The notes beneath the pieces were generated by a model. The model ran no database searches, had not been told where the DNA came from, and saw only the letters and a program-made list of their open reading frames with translations. The position numbers and the translations under genes are program-made. Positions 32,356 to 43,429 of a DNA stretch of 64,000 nt are shown here, one piece after another (position 1 is the first letter of the stretch; every line of letters starts with the position of its first letter). Origin of the DNA: Lumbricus terrestris (taxonomy: Eukaryota; Annelida; Clitellata; Crassiclitellata; Lumbricidae). Location of the stretch: NCBI GenBank assembly GCA_949752735.1, contig OX457043.1, positions 43,446,373 through 43,510,372 of the forward strand, in the 5' to 3' direction.

Positions 32356-32628
32356 GTGTCTTTCCCACAAGCTAATCCACTATGCACGAGCGACATTATA
32401 AGACTTCAAGTCATCTTGCGATTCGTTGATACCTTGCCATCTTCCCGTCCACGTATATTCCCAATTATGGACATCTTAGCCGAGCCATCACCGATAGCTG
32501 TAAGACTGTACAACCCGTTTTTCTCTCCCTCGCCAACGAGGACGAAGCAGAAAGAGGTCACGAAAAAGCGGCCTTCCGCAGTGGAACTTGCAAAGACCCT
32601 TGAAGAGCGAAGATTGCCTGAACCCTGA
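32356..32628 (+). other. Possible terminal exon, unrecognised
   Basis: An open frame of 90 codons ends RPSAVELAKTLEERRLPEP and TGA. The only internal ATG is at the MDILAEPSP segment. The lysine/proline-rich, low-cysteine composition looks more protein-like than the surroundings. Upstream AGs (CTTTCTGTAG, TTTCCCACAAG) could be acceptors. No family was recognised and no partner exon found. Confidence 0.22.
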
Positions 32629-33219
32629 GGTCAGACGACGCGTCGACGACGCGCGTTGTCATGACGACGCGATGTATTAATGCGCGGTCGGTAATCTAGT
32701 CCGGTGCTAAGGTCTATTGCTGCCAGTTATATAGCGCCATTGTAGTCGATAATTATAATCATATTATATAGAAAGTCATTGAAAGAGAATCGAATGGGCA
32801 ATATATCGGTATCTCTCAGGCACATATATCCTCGCCAATATTTCCAAGGACATTTGAAGGAATCCATCTATATCTACTATACGGTACCCACCCAAGGCCA
32901 TTGAAAAATCACGAAATCACGAAATCAGTTTGGTAGTTGGGCCTATATAAGTTAAAATACTAGTTATACTCCTAAAACCGCTATGAAACTGCTTCTAGTT
33001 AACAGCAGTGTAATCAAAGTCTAGTATATATTGCAGAAATGACTACTTACTGTCGCAAAGATCAGAACATGTTATAATAAGTTCCCTAAGAGACACTGTA
33101 TGGTAAATAAAAACGTGCAGCAGATCGATCTACTCACACACGAGAACATACATGTAGACCCTACATAAAATTAGCACATTTCGACAGAAATTTGAACCTG
33201 TAGAGTGCAGAGTCATGTT

Positions 33220-33410
33220 CAGTGGCGTAGTTAGGAATTTGGGATGCGGGGGGGTTCTGGCCTGGCCGGATGCCATTCCTGACACCAACCCAACAGTAGG
33301 CCTATTACAGTAAATAAAAAGGGAATAAAGTAACAAAGGAACAATAAAGTAAGAAAAATAATTGTTACTACAAACAATTGTTTTGTTTTTCCCTTATTTA
33401 GTGAATTATT
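33220..33410. mobile_element. CAGTGGCGTAGCC-family MITE, left part only
   Basis: CAGTGGCGTAGTTAGGAATT, then CTGGCCGGATGCC and CAACCCAACAGTAG, as in the other copies. The right half is missing after about 33410. Confidence 0.75.
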
Positions 33411-33487
33411 AACAAATTGTTGGAAATTAGGGTCATGGAGTTTAATTTTTATTTGAATGACCGTCCCCGTGTTCGCCTGAGTATCTC

Positions 33488-33735
33488 TGTCTACCTCTAG
33501 CCTCTGTCTACCTGAAAGAGGCGTGGCCTAATGTCTACCTCTAGCCTCTGTCTACCTGAAAGAGGCGTGGCCTAATGTCTACCTCTAGCCTCTGTCTACC
33601 TGAAAGAGGCGTGGCCTAATGTCTACCTCTAGCCTCTGTCTACCTGAAAGAGGCGTGGCCTAATGTCTACCTCTAGCCTCTGTCTACCTGAAAGAGGCGT
33701 GGCCTAATGTCTACCTCTAGCCTGTGTCCACCTGA
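33488..33735. repeat. 44-bp minisatellite, about 5.5 units
   Basis: The unit contains CTACCTCTAGCCTCTGTCTA, then CCTGAAAGAGGCGTGGCC. The period measured between CTAGCC sites is 44 bp. Units are almost identical, which implies recent expansion. Only the last one diverges. Confidence 0.95.
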
Positions 33736-34790
33736 AATGGGCGTGGCCTCGTGACACACAAATACGAGTGTGCGCGCAGACGTCAACAGAGTCGTCTTCG
33801 AACAGTATAGTCGTCGAACCAGAGTCAACAGAGTCATCGAAGAAAACAGTCATCGAAGGAAACAGCGATCAACACAGTCGTCGAGTCGCCGTGGAACAGT
33901 GGGAAGACGCGTCGGTCGGCTGTTGCGGGATCGAATCGCAGTGCAGTCAGCGGGTGATCGTCCGAAGGAAAACGCTTTGGAGAGCGCGACGACGATTTGA
34001 CGACGCTGCCGAAATTCAGCGCCTGTCGACGAAAGGTTTGGTGACCTTTGCTGTGCAACGACGACGCCTGGGTTCGAAGCCTGACCCGTGACGGAAGGTC
34101 TGGTGATCTCCGCTGTGCAACGCCGACGATTTGGATTCGACACCGGTGCTGCTGACGTATTCGACTGGGAGTCCGACGCTGACGACGACGAAAGGTTTGG
34201 AGGCCTTTGCTGTGCAACGCTGTCGACTGGGGTTCAATTCCTGACCCGCGGTCGTGCTCTTCTCGATCCGACGCCTACAGACGACGGAAGGACTGGTGAT
34301 CGTCGCTGTGCCACGACGAACAGGATTCAACGCCGGACCTGCCTACGCTTCCGACCGGGTGAGCGCAGTGGTTCAGTTCCTGTCTTCGACGACGCCGACT
34401 CGGGTTCGAAACCCGACCCGCTACGCAGACTTTCTGCGTGCGCTGGCGAGGCAGCGGTGATCTTCACGACGACGATTCGGCGGTCTGCATTGACAATTGC
34501 TGTGAATAGTGGTGCAGTGGTTTTGGGACAGTGGCGCTACACGAATAGCTCCGAACATTGCTCCGAACATTGCTCCGAACTTGCTCCGAACACTGGCGCT
34601 ATAGAAGTTGGCCGAGGACTGCTTTGCGAAGTTCTTCTTTGATTGTCGAATAAATGTGTTTCAAGCCTGACTGGCTAGTCGTCAATCTTCAGTTGACGCC
34701 GGACTACAGTGACGGACGACGCCTTGAGGACTAGGGTTTGGGGTTCGGTTCCTGGTGGTCATTTGCCCAGCCCTAGTTCCGCTACAATAT
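33736..34790. repeat. GC-rich block with degenerate tandem repeats, possible solo LTR
   Basis: This kilobase is far richer in CG dinucleotides than its neighbours. Between 34023 and 34330 four imperfect units carry GACGAAAGGTTTGGTGACC, CTTTGCTGTGCAACG and GGGTTCGAAGCCTGACCC. A triplet of GCTCCGAACATT follows at 34545. AATAAA occurs at 34648 with a TGTGTTT stretch after it, as at the end of an LTR R region. The block ends CCCTAGTTCCGCTACA. No 5-bp target duplication was found, and a 184-codon frame (34088-34642) is probably spurious. Confidence 0.4.
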
Positions 34791-34799
34791 ACAGTTAAA

Positions 34800-35200
34800 T
34801 TCGACTCCTTTTAAGCTTTTTTATTATCAGATTATGTTTCTACTAAGCCGTGTGATCTCGTGCTGTGCATATGTTAGTTTAAATTAATTAACGAATAATA
34901 TGATTATAATGATTTTATTATATCATACTATTATACACTGAGCTGCATAACGTTAGAAGAAAGACTTGAATTATTGGTTCTGGATGGCATTGTTGTGGCG
35001 GATGAGTGCTGCCCCTAGCGAATACACTTCGTAAGCAGCGCCTCTGGTGACTAGAAAAAGAATTCATTTTTGCTGGCGTACTAGTGATACTGTCTTGAAA
35101 TGTCGGATGAATTAGGATTAGAAGAGTTTAGAATTCAATTACGGACTAAACTAATGACTAGTTTTTTCTCATCAATCAATCTCTCGTTCTTTAAAAACAT
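34800..35200. other. AT-rich spacer
   Basis: No gene supported. The frame beginning MSDELGLEEFRIQLRTKL at 35100 leads into the LINE tail at 35220 and is probably a decayed LINE C-terminus. Confidence 0.35.
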
Positions 35201-35219
35201 TTTTCCCCCGGATATTTTT

Positions 35220-35308
35220 GTGCTGATAGCGCCTCTGAATACTCATTCTGCAAGGCAGCAAGAGGCGCTATATAAATGCACAGAGACAATACAATACAAT
35301 ACAAAATT
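35220..35308 (+). mobile_element. LINE 3' tail with (TACAA)n end
   Basis: AGCGCCTCTGAATACTCATT, then AGAGGCGCTATATAAATGCA, then ACAATACAATACAATACAAA. Confidence 0.75.
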
Positions 35309-35494
35309 GGGAAGGAAGGCATTTGGGATGCTATGTGGAGAAACGGTTCCATTGAATTCATTCTTTCCAGCAATTAGTGGATGACCTAATCAACAGTAAA
35401 CTGGAACGTGCAATGATCCTCAAACTGTTCTTGTCCTGTTGTAGGTCTACACAAAACAAGGGTGACGGTCTTGGTCTCGAGAGCAGCCGAATTC

Positions 35495-35572
35495 GTGGTC
35501 ATTGAGCGCCTCTTTTAAGTTGTGCTGTGAGAGGCGCTTTATAAATCTCCAAATAGAATAGAATAGTATTCG
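35495..35572 (+). mobile_element. LINE 3' tail with (ATAGA)n end
   Basis: GAGCGCCTCTTTTAAGTTGT, then GAGAGGCGCTTTATAAATCT, then ATAGAATAGAATAG. Confidence 0.7.
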
Positions 35573-35579
35573 CTTTGTT

Positions 35580-36660
35580 GCGTTTGCAACAAAGAATATA
35601 CTTACTTACAGTGATGTCACTCTGAATTTTCAAAAAAGTCAGATCTGTCCCCAAAAAGAGGCAAGAAAAGGCTCGACTGGCTTTACGTTGGTAAATACGT
35701 GAAATATACCCAAAGTTCTAACGAAATGCTACATAAATTTATTCAAAAGAACACACAAAACACAAAAACACACAAGACTCCAAAACAGATGCCTGTCGCA
35801 AAATGTCTTCGATAGATGGTTACGCCATAGAATCACCGAAAGTCCACATCGTACAGTTGCAGACCACAAATGATTATAGTGGAACCTATAATACCCGCAA
35901 CAAAGATTGTTTTCAGTGAAGTTAAGAGCGTCTATTTGGTAAACATGCCTGATATCAAAATATGTGTCAGCAAGTGCTGATAAGTCATGCTTTTAAGTTT
36001 TAACGTAAGAAAAGCACCAGTAGAAACAATTGTAGCTACATCTTAAGAAACGTTTATAGAAACCTAGACAAGAGAGAAAAACCTAGATCTAGATGAAAAC
36101 AGCTATGAGTGGCATCCTTCTTACTTATTTTGTGTTTAATGGATTCATAAAACGCCATACAATGTAAATAATTATAATCTTACTGTGTGACGTCACAATA
36201 TTATATGACGCTGACGTTGATTGTGGTGAGAGGCAGTCAAAGCTTTTCAGAGGGAGAGAGGGAGCGACGTTTGTTCTGCAGATCCTGCCTTCCTGCCATG
36301 ATGCAAGAAATAAGATAATGATTGCAACCTACCCCGCAGGAATGTTGTAGAAACGAGCATAAGTTGAATCCTGTGCTGACGAGCGAAAAACTTCGCTGCA
36401 TGCAAAGAAGTTCTATGGGTACGTTTAACGGTTTAACGAAATTTGTAAATCCAGATTCAACTTCATTTGATGAGTATTTAGCAATGCTGTAGTCATGATT
36501 AGCCTATACTAGGCCAATACATGTAGCTAATTATTGAAGCAGTCTTATGTCTGCGTTGTCAGAAAACGATTCCTGGTCGACCAGTCGGCATAACTATAGT
36601 GTAGGGAGGCAAAGCTATGGCATCGGAGGTCGAAGCATATAATGATATAAAGCATCTTTT
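35580..36660. other. Intergenic, no gene supported
   Basis: AT-rich DNA with no element ends recognised. A perfect CRE-like palindrome GTGACGTCAC lies at 36187-36196, followed by a second TGACG at 36206 and a purine-rich GAGGGAGAGAGGGAG stretch at 36250. This might be a promoter, but no coding exon was found near it. Confidence 0.3.
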
Positions 36661-36668
36661 GATAATCG

Positions 36669-36855
36669 AGTAATGATGACACTAACCCTAACCCTAACCG
36701 ACTCTCACGACGTTTAGCCTTATCCATAACGACACTTACTATAACCTAGCTGTCGGTTAGGGTTAGACTAGGCGTCGTGGGTTTCGATCGAGGTCAGGCT
36801 AGGCGTTATGAGGCTCGTTTAGGGTTATAGTTGGAGCGTGTCGTCATTAGATACT
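36669..36855. mobile_element. Small inverted-repeat element with telomere-like ends
   Basis: The left end AGTAATGATGACACTAACCC, then TAACCCTAACC. The right end reads GTTTAGGGTTATAG...GTGTCGTCATTAGATACT, inverted to the left. Total about 187 bp. The AGTATCTAATGACGACAC end recurs at 58003. Confidence 0.6.
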
Positions 36856-37007
36856 GGCCAAAAAACACTATAGTCTTCGGTCCCCGATACTATAGTTTGG
36901 CCGGTGCTGAATGGCAGATGTTCAGACAGACGGTGGTGGTGAAGAGATTCGTCAGATAATTTCTTAGAAAAATTGACTAGAGTAGAGGAAAAAATTAGAG
37001 GACATTT

Positions 37008-37091
37008 ATTCATTCATTCATTCATTCATTCTTTCAATCAATTATTAATTAATTAATTAATTAATTAATTCATTCATTCATTCATTCATTC

Positions 37092-37123
<32 letters not shown>

Positions 37124-37275
37124 ATTTTGTCATTCATCATGTCATTCATTCATTCATGTATTTGTTCATTCATTCTTTCATTCTGTCATATATTATGTCA
37201 TTCATTCATTCATGTATTCATTTATTCATTCTGTCATTCATTGATTCATTCTGTCATTCGTTCATTCATTCCGAC
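37008..37275. repeat. (ATTC)n array with (ATTA) and CTGTC variants
   Basis: Tetranucleotide repeats with interruptions lead directly into the LINE tail at 37270, probably expanded from its (GAAT)n terminus. Confidence 0.92.
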
Positions 37276-37770
37276 AATTTAAACAGCGCATCTTCAAGAG
37301 ATCTACTCAGGAGCGCGCCCATGCAGTCCACAGTTAAAAATCAAGATTCGAGCGACCTTTAAAAGGGTACTGTACAGAAGTGCTTCTGCAACTGCACTTT
37401 AAAACGTACCCATAAACCTTGCTTCGCTCGTGTAGCCTAGGCATCTAACTCCGCCACTGGTCGCACTCGGCCAGTGCTAGTCCCAGAGCCTGGATAAAGG
37501 GGAGGGCGTCGCTAATGGTTTTGGTTACCACACAGTGACGTTAAACTGCGAATACATAATATATAGGCATAAATCGCAAAGCCAATGGTAGACAATTCCA
37601 GATGTTGCGAACCACAATCGAAAAAGCTCGGAGCTTTCCGATAGAAGTGCGAACCCAAAAATCTACTCCGTTACCGAAGAACGGAAAACATGGAATCTTT
37701 ATTGTAACACATCTACAACGGCAAGCATTAAAATAATAATGCAACACAGCAATATATTTACAACATGACA
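37265..37770 (-). mobile_element. CR1/L2-like LINE relic
   Basis: A tail (AACAGCGCATCTTCAAGAGA) is followed, on the minus strand further upstream, by a frame reading GKLRAFSIVVRNIWNCLPLA. This matches the AFSVVGP..WN.LP block. The two parts are separated by unrelated sequence. Confidence 0.55.
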
Positions 37771-37956
37771 TCGTAGTCCGTATAGCGATGTTCGATTCCA
37801 GACTACGGTGTTACTTTCAATAATAAAGGAAAAAATTGACTTTTATTCAGCAGTAAATCTAAATCTGACAAACGGATAATATATAAGCTGCAGTCTCTGA
37901 CTAAATTTATTCTCTTAACGGAGACTTTCATGTTATGTATGTCACATAACCTCGGT

Positions 37957-38220
37957 CAGTGGCGTAGCCAGGGATTTTTCATGGGGGTTGGGGGATTTTA
38001 TGGCCTGGCCGGATGCTCTTTCTGACACCAACCCAACAGTATTACAGTAAACAAAAAGTAAATAAAATAACATAGGAAATAAAGAAAGAAAAACAATTGT
38101 TATTACAAGCAGTTGTTTTGTTTTTTCGTATTTAAGTGGATAAATAACCTTTAAAAAACTTTTTCCCTAAGCCAATGGGGGGGTTTAACCCCCGAAAACC
38201 CCCTCTTGGCTACGCCACTG
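37957..38220. mobile_element. CAGTGGCGTAGCC-family hAT MITE, TSD ACCTCGGT
   Basis: The ends are CAGTGGCGTAGCCAGGGA and TTGGCTACGCCACTG. The exact duplication ACCTCGGT lies at 37949-37956 and 38221-38228. At 264 bp it is an intact copy. Confidence 0.92.
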
Positions 38221-38315
38221 ACCTCGGTCCATCTGTCCCTATCTCCTTTATATATCTGTTTATTTACCTGTTTACATGTATAATTTTGTATATATATATG
38301 TTTTTACATCTGTTT

Positions 38316-38612
38316 ATATGTAAATTTTTTCGATTTTCATTCACCAAAATTTCTGAAGACCTCTTTTTAGTCCCTTGGCCAAAATCTCAAGAAAAACATT
38401 TCAGTTTCCCCCCAGTCCAAAAAGCTGACAAACATTTTTAGTAATTTGGCCAAAATCTCAAGAAAATAAGAAACTATTTCATTTTCCCTGCTCCCCCAAA
38501 TCCCGATGACTTTTTTAGGGGGGCTTAGTCGAAATCTGATGAAAATATGTCACTTTCCCTGTGCAAAAAACCTGAAGACCTTTTGGGGGGGCTTAGCCCC
38601 TAGCCCCTGGCG
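38316..38612. mobile_element. Degenerate fragment of the TTTTTAGTC / CCAAAATCTC family
   Basis: TTTTTAGTCCCTTGGCCAAA and close variants recur three times, as in 10139-10330 and 23290-23420. The ends were not found. Confidence 0.4.
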
Positions 38613-38894
38613 CCGCTGCTGCTATCAATCCGTCTGTGTGGCTGTCCGTTTGACTGTTTCGAAGCCGGTAGTCAAGTCAGACAGGTCAAATAAGCGTTCT
38701 GTGGGTAAGGAACATGCACATACATGTACAAAGTGTTAAAAATAGAGCATAAACACAGAATTCATGTTTTCTGCAGATTAAGAAAATAACTTATAATTAT
38801 TGGATCTTTACGAGCCAAAATGTACATTTGCATATCCACATCCATGTATTTTATGTATGCATGAGACCTCTATGTGCATACGGATTTCTAGACT

Positions 38895-39082
38895 TAGATG
38901 GATGGATGGATGAATGGATGGATGAATGGATAGATAGAAAGACAGACAGACAGTCAAAACTGACTGACTGACTGACTGACTGACTGACTGACTGACTGAC
39001 TGACTGACTGACTGACTGACCCGACTGACTGACTGACTGACTGACTGACTGACTGACTCACTGACTGACTGACTGACTGAGA
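38895..39082. repeat. (GGAT)n and (GACT)n microsatellites
   Basis: A GATGGATGGATGAATGG run, then about 120 bp of GACT with two interruptions. Confidence 0.97.
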
Positions 39083-39612
39083 GAGAGTTAAATAGACGTA
39101 TTTGTAATAGCTACGCAAACGACAGAGTTAACGTTGAAACACGGAAAGGACAAGATGACGTCATCCTATTATTTCGATTTTCAACCGCAGCTAAAGCTTG
39201 AAGAAGACACAGCCATTATGAGAATATTGCGGAAATGTCAACTTCTTCTTCGTCGAAATTCTTCCGATTTACATTCCATCAACTGATGCTTCGATAGAAT
39301 CTTCATTGAAGAAAAATCAGATCAAGTCAGGTCAGATCAGGTTAGGTCAGGTCCACACAAATATTATCGAAAAATAACAACTGTTTTGATCGAAATTTGC
39401 AGAATTCAGATCAGCTTGACGAAATGTGGGGGCGAAGTCAGCTTAGAGTGATTGATGCTTAAAAGGTTATTATGTATTTAAATTGTCAATTAGATTTAGA
39501 CTTTAGAATGACTATCATTATTATCTAAGCTAAAAGACTCTAACGTAGATGTATTTGACTGTTTACAGGGATGACACACAGAAGGACCGGATTTAGAGTG
39601 ATGGAGACCCAT
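39082..39612. other. AT-rich spacer
   Basis: No gene or element end seen; a short AGGTCAGGTCAGATCAGGTTAGG direct repeat lies near 39325. Confidence 0.3.
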
Positions 39613-40484
39613 GAGCTGTGCACCGATCCACCAAGGTGCTGTGCACCGATCCATCAAGGTGCTGTGCACCGACCCTCCAAGGTGCTGTGCACCGATTCAC
39701 CTAGGTGCTGTGCACCGGTCCACCAAGGTGCTGTGCACCGATCCAACAAGGTGCTGTGCACCGAATCATAAAGGTGCTGTGCACCGATCCATCAAGGTGC
39801 TGTGCACCGATTCACCTAGGTGCTGTGCACCGGTCCATCAAGGTGCTGTGCACCGACTCTCCAAGGTGTTGTGCACCGATTCACCAAGGTGCTGTGCACC
39901 GGTCTCCAAAGGTGCTGTGCACCGATTCACCAAGGTGCTGTGCACCGGCCCATCAAGGTGCTGTGCACCGATCCACCAAGGTACTGTGCACCGATCCACC
40001 AAGGTGCTGTGCACCGGTCCCCCAAGGTGCTGTGCACCGATCCATAAAGGTGATGTGCACCGGTCCCCAAAGGTGCTGTGCACCGATTCACCAAGATGCT
40101 GAGCACCGGTCCATCAAGGTGCTGTGCACCGATCCACCAAGGTGCTGCGCACCGATCCACCAAGGTGCTGTGCATCGGTCCCCAAAGGTGCTGTGCACCG
40201 AATCATCAAGGTGCTGTGCACCGATCCATCAAGGTGCTGTGCACCGATCCACCAAGGTGCTGCTCACCGATCCGCCAAGGTGCTGTGCACCGGTCCCCAA
40301 AGGTGCTGCGCACCGAATCATCAAGGTGCTGTGCACCGGTCCACCAAGGTGCTGTGCACCGGTCCCCAAGGTGCTGTGCCCGATCCACCAAGTTGCTGTG
40401 CACCGGTCCCCAAAGGTGCTGTGCACCGATTCACCAAGGTGCTGTGCACTGATCCACCAAAGTGCTGTGCACCGATCCACCAAG
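39613..40484. repeat. 23-bp minisatellite, about 38 units
   Basis: The unit is GTGCACCGATCCACCAAGGTGCT with recurrent variants (GATCCATC, GATTCACC, GGTCCCCAAA, AATCATC). The period of 23 is not a multiple of 3 and the unit has no stop in any frame on the plus strand. Long frames therefore appear in all three frames; they are not genes. Confidence 0.97.
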
Positions 40485-40603
40485 AAGAAGAAGAAGAAGA
40501 AGAAGAAGAAGAAGAAGAAGAAGAAGAAAAAAAAAAGAAGAAGAAGAAGAAGAAGAAGAAGAAGAAGAAGAAGAAGAAGGGGAAGAAGAAGAAGAAAAAG
40601 GTA
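40485..40603. repeat. (GAA)n array
   Basis: About 115 bp of GAA/AAG with short A and G interruptions, joined directly to the minisatellite. Confidence 0.97.
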
Positions 40604-40605
40604 TC

Positions 40606-40647
40606 TTAACAGATACAGAGATCATGTTAGATCTCTGTATCTGTTAA
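40606..40647. repeat. Perfect 18-bp hairpin after the (GAA)n array
   Basis: TTAACAGATACAGAGATC and its exact inverse are separated by ATGTTA. Confidence 0.95.
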
Positions 40648-40649
40648 TT

Positions 40650-42015
40650 AATACGCAAACATTTAGGAAAAATGTTTCGGTTATGGCTTCCATGCACTTC
40701 TTTAAAAAATGAACAAACGATTGCTTCCCTTACAAGACAGTTTTAAATTGCGACAGTCATCGACCTCGATCTAAAAATCCACACAAGGAATCTTATCAGA
40801 ATCGATACGTGTTTCATTTTATCGCAAGAAGACCTATACTACAGAGTCGGGCTATTGATCCAAATGAAATATATGACCAAATGCGACCTGCAGTTACTAT
40901 AATCAAACCATAGCAAGAACGTGAGGTCATACAATGCTATAAAGCATGAAGCCTATATCAGTTGCGTTAAAGATTTCGCAGGCATGCAGAGCCTTGCTTG
41001 GAGATTAGCCTACACAATTTGGCAATAAAGTTCAAATAGGCCTATGCTATTTCTGAGGTTTGATGAGTTTTGAGTGATGTTAATTTGTGACTTACAATAA
41101 ATATCAAAATTCAGATTTCAAAGCATAAGCTGACTGTTTCTATGCTAGAACTGCTCCTTTCACGATTGAGTTTTTGCAAACTTTTTGGGAGGATATCCTC
41201 ACCGAGTCTTCTCACAGGTTAACTCCCACCCCCATTTTGCTCAATTGCCCTCGGCATTCTGGTCCGCCAGTGCCTAATGAAAGAGGTTGCCTCTGATCAA
41301 CCATTAAAATGGGATTGACACATCTCATTTAAACGATATAATCCATCTAAGTAAAATGTTGCTAATTGAACACGCGAACTTTCATCGTTGACGAACTGCA
41401 ATGTTTTATCACGCCTCGTTGTTTTTATAGAGGTAGCCTATAAAATAATAGGTCTAAGCTTAGCCTACTGCTTATGGAACACAGAACAATCTAACATTCT
41501 CGTCCTGGAAAGCATAATTATTCAATATGAGTGGAAGCAAAATAGTGAGCAGCGACCATTCCTAAATATTAACAATCAATGCGACATCAGAAAGTAAAAG
41601 GCTTACGAATGAAGATGATGAGATGAGATTCTAAACTACCAAAGAAGAGTTTCCATCACAGGGAGTCTACGTGACGAATAGGGTTCTGTACGTGATGTTA
41701 CTGTCGTATTCACTCAGAAGTACAAATTATAATTATAGAAGGCGTGTCCGGAAGTTGTATAGCTTCTCTTGGTGACAGGCGGAAATAGTTTACCCAGCAC
41801 ATGAAATTGTTTGCCCAACGGTCCGTGACAGTTCCTTCCATGTCAGCCCCGGATGTCAACTACGCTAAGCACGGAGTGAGCGGATTAGAATAAATAATAA
41901 TATGGTGAAAACAATATTATTACAGCTTCATTATCTTCTGCGGTCTTCTGTTCTACTCTATAGCCTGCATCATTTTTCTATCTATAGGCCTAGTCTATGT
42001 TCTTTTCCATTATAT
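40650..42015. other. Intergenic, no gene supported
   Basis: No coding exon, element end or long repeat was recognised in this stretch. Confidence 0.3.
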
Positions 42016-42025
42016 TCTATCACAT

Positions 42026-43166
42026 CATGGGCGCCCGCAGAAGTCTTTGCAGGGGGGGGCAAAAATTTTAAGATGGTCATGGTTAAATTTCTTAGTCGCA
42101 TGACCTTAAAAATTGCAAAGCTGGGAAGTGAGAGCAGGGATATATTTCAGAGAGGTTTCTTAACACATATTTCTCAGTTTCATTTTGTGTGGGCCTATCA
42201 TTTTCAATATGAATAGTTTTCTTAGTGCGAAGAAATTTATTAGAAATCAAAAGTAGAATGTTAAAAGTAGGTTTTTGAAGGGGCGTTATATATGAAAGAA
42301 TGAATAAATGAATGAAAACAGGTATCAGTTTTAAAGGGGCAAGTGCTCCACCAAGTTACTTCCATATTTTAATCATAATTTCTAAACTTCTAAAGTGCCA
42401 CTCCAAAGTCAATTGTAGGGCACCAGCTTATTCAGAAGCGCTGCATCGAATCTGCAGGCTGTTCGAAGGGTATAGTCAAGTAAGACGTCTGGTAGCCAGT
42501 GGGTCAGATGTTAATGCAGATGCCGTTTAGGAAGGTGGAGGATCCCGAGGATCAGGAGAATGGGGTATAAATTCTTTTGAACAGACGAGATGTTGGTTTT
42601 GGGAGAAAATCTTGAGGTGTGATAACCAGAGCCAATTATTCAAGTTTCTCTACAGCTTAACCTACCTAAATTCTCTACTTGCAGCATGCAAAAATTGACA
42701 AAATGCAGCCTGACTTAAAGCAGACTTGATTCCATATAATTATAATGCTGGTGAATATGTAGATCTCTCTGACATAATTTCAATGGGTTGTTGATAAATT
42801 TCAAATTTTTATCATTCGTGCAATTTTATCGAAAATTAATTTTTGGACAGTTGGGAAAAATTGCATTAGCCTACAGCGAGATTCCAGACAAGTAGGCCAT
42901 AATCGATAGGAATGCTATTTGAATGGGCACCCGCAGGAGGCTTAAAAGTCATTGTTGCCGTTTTCAGCAAGAGCTTGAAAAAAGGCCAGGCAGAAAATTA
43001 AGAGCTTTTTTTAAATTGATTTTCACTGAAGTGTATCATTCGTAACGTTAGTATTTCAATGGGAAGACATTTCTTTAACCCCAAAGTAGTAATTAGAAAA
43101 ACAGGTGTCAATTTTCCAGGGGGGGGTGGCAAGTGCCCCTCTTGCCACTATGTGCGGGCGCCCATG
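42026..43166. mobile_element. hAT-type element (CATGGGCGCCCGCAG ends), TSD TATCACAT
   Basis: The ends CATGGGCGCCCGCAGAAG and TGTGCGGGCGCCCATG carry the exact duplication TATCACAT at 42018-42025 and 43167-43174. The interior has a LINE-like tail (GGGGCGTTATATATGAAAGA) and the block GGGCACCAGCTTATTCAGAA, both shared with 46890-49483. No transposase frame was found. Confidence 0.9.
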
Positions 43167-43203
43167 TATCACATGCTATTCAACTGCATCAATATTGTCG
43201 CCT

Positions 43204-43428
43204 ATGGGACTCGGTGGTGTAGTGTGTATGTTCGTTGCCTTGCAGATTCGAATCCACCTTAAGCCGCCTTGTAATATATAGGGACCCTGGGCAAGTGCTT
43301 TACTCGCAATTGCTCAGCGCTTCGACGTGAAACTCCGATTCAGTGTCCGCGCTTTAGTCGGGAGCGCTTCTGAGTATAAATCTTGAAGGGGCGCTATAAC
43401 AAGTGCACATACGTAGGCCTACATAAAA
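43204..43428 (+). mobile_element. tRNA-derived SINE copy
   Basis: A box GGTGGTGTAGTGTG, shortened B-box region CAGATTCGAATCCACC, body CTGGGCAAGTGCTTTACTCG, tail GGGAGCGCTTCTGAGTATAA with GAAGGGGCGCTATAACAAGT. Confidence 0.88.
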
Positions 43429-43429
43429 T

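Noticed and set aside
33770..34642. Overlapping frames in the CG-rich block, up to 184 codons
   Set aside because: Several frames on both strands are open at once because stop codons are rare at this composition; no domain or conserved pattern.
39613..40484. A CRISPR-like array
   Set aside because: Units are contiguous 23-bp repeats with no unique spacers, in an animal genome.
39571..40712. Frames of up to 335 codons reading VLCTDPPRCCAPIHQGAVHR-like repeats
   Set aside because: A 23-bp tandem repeat without stops opens all frames; there is no start context, splice site or non-repeat sequence.
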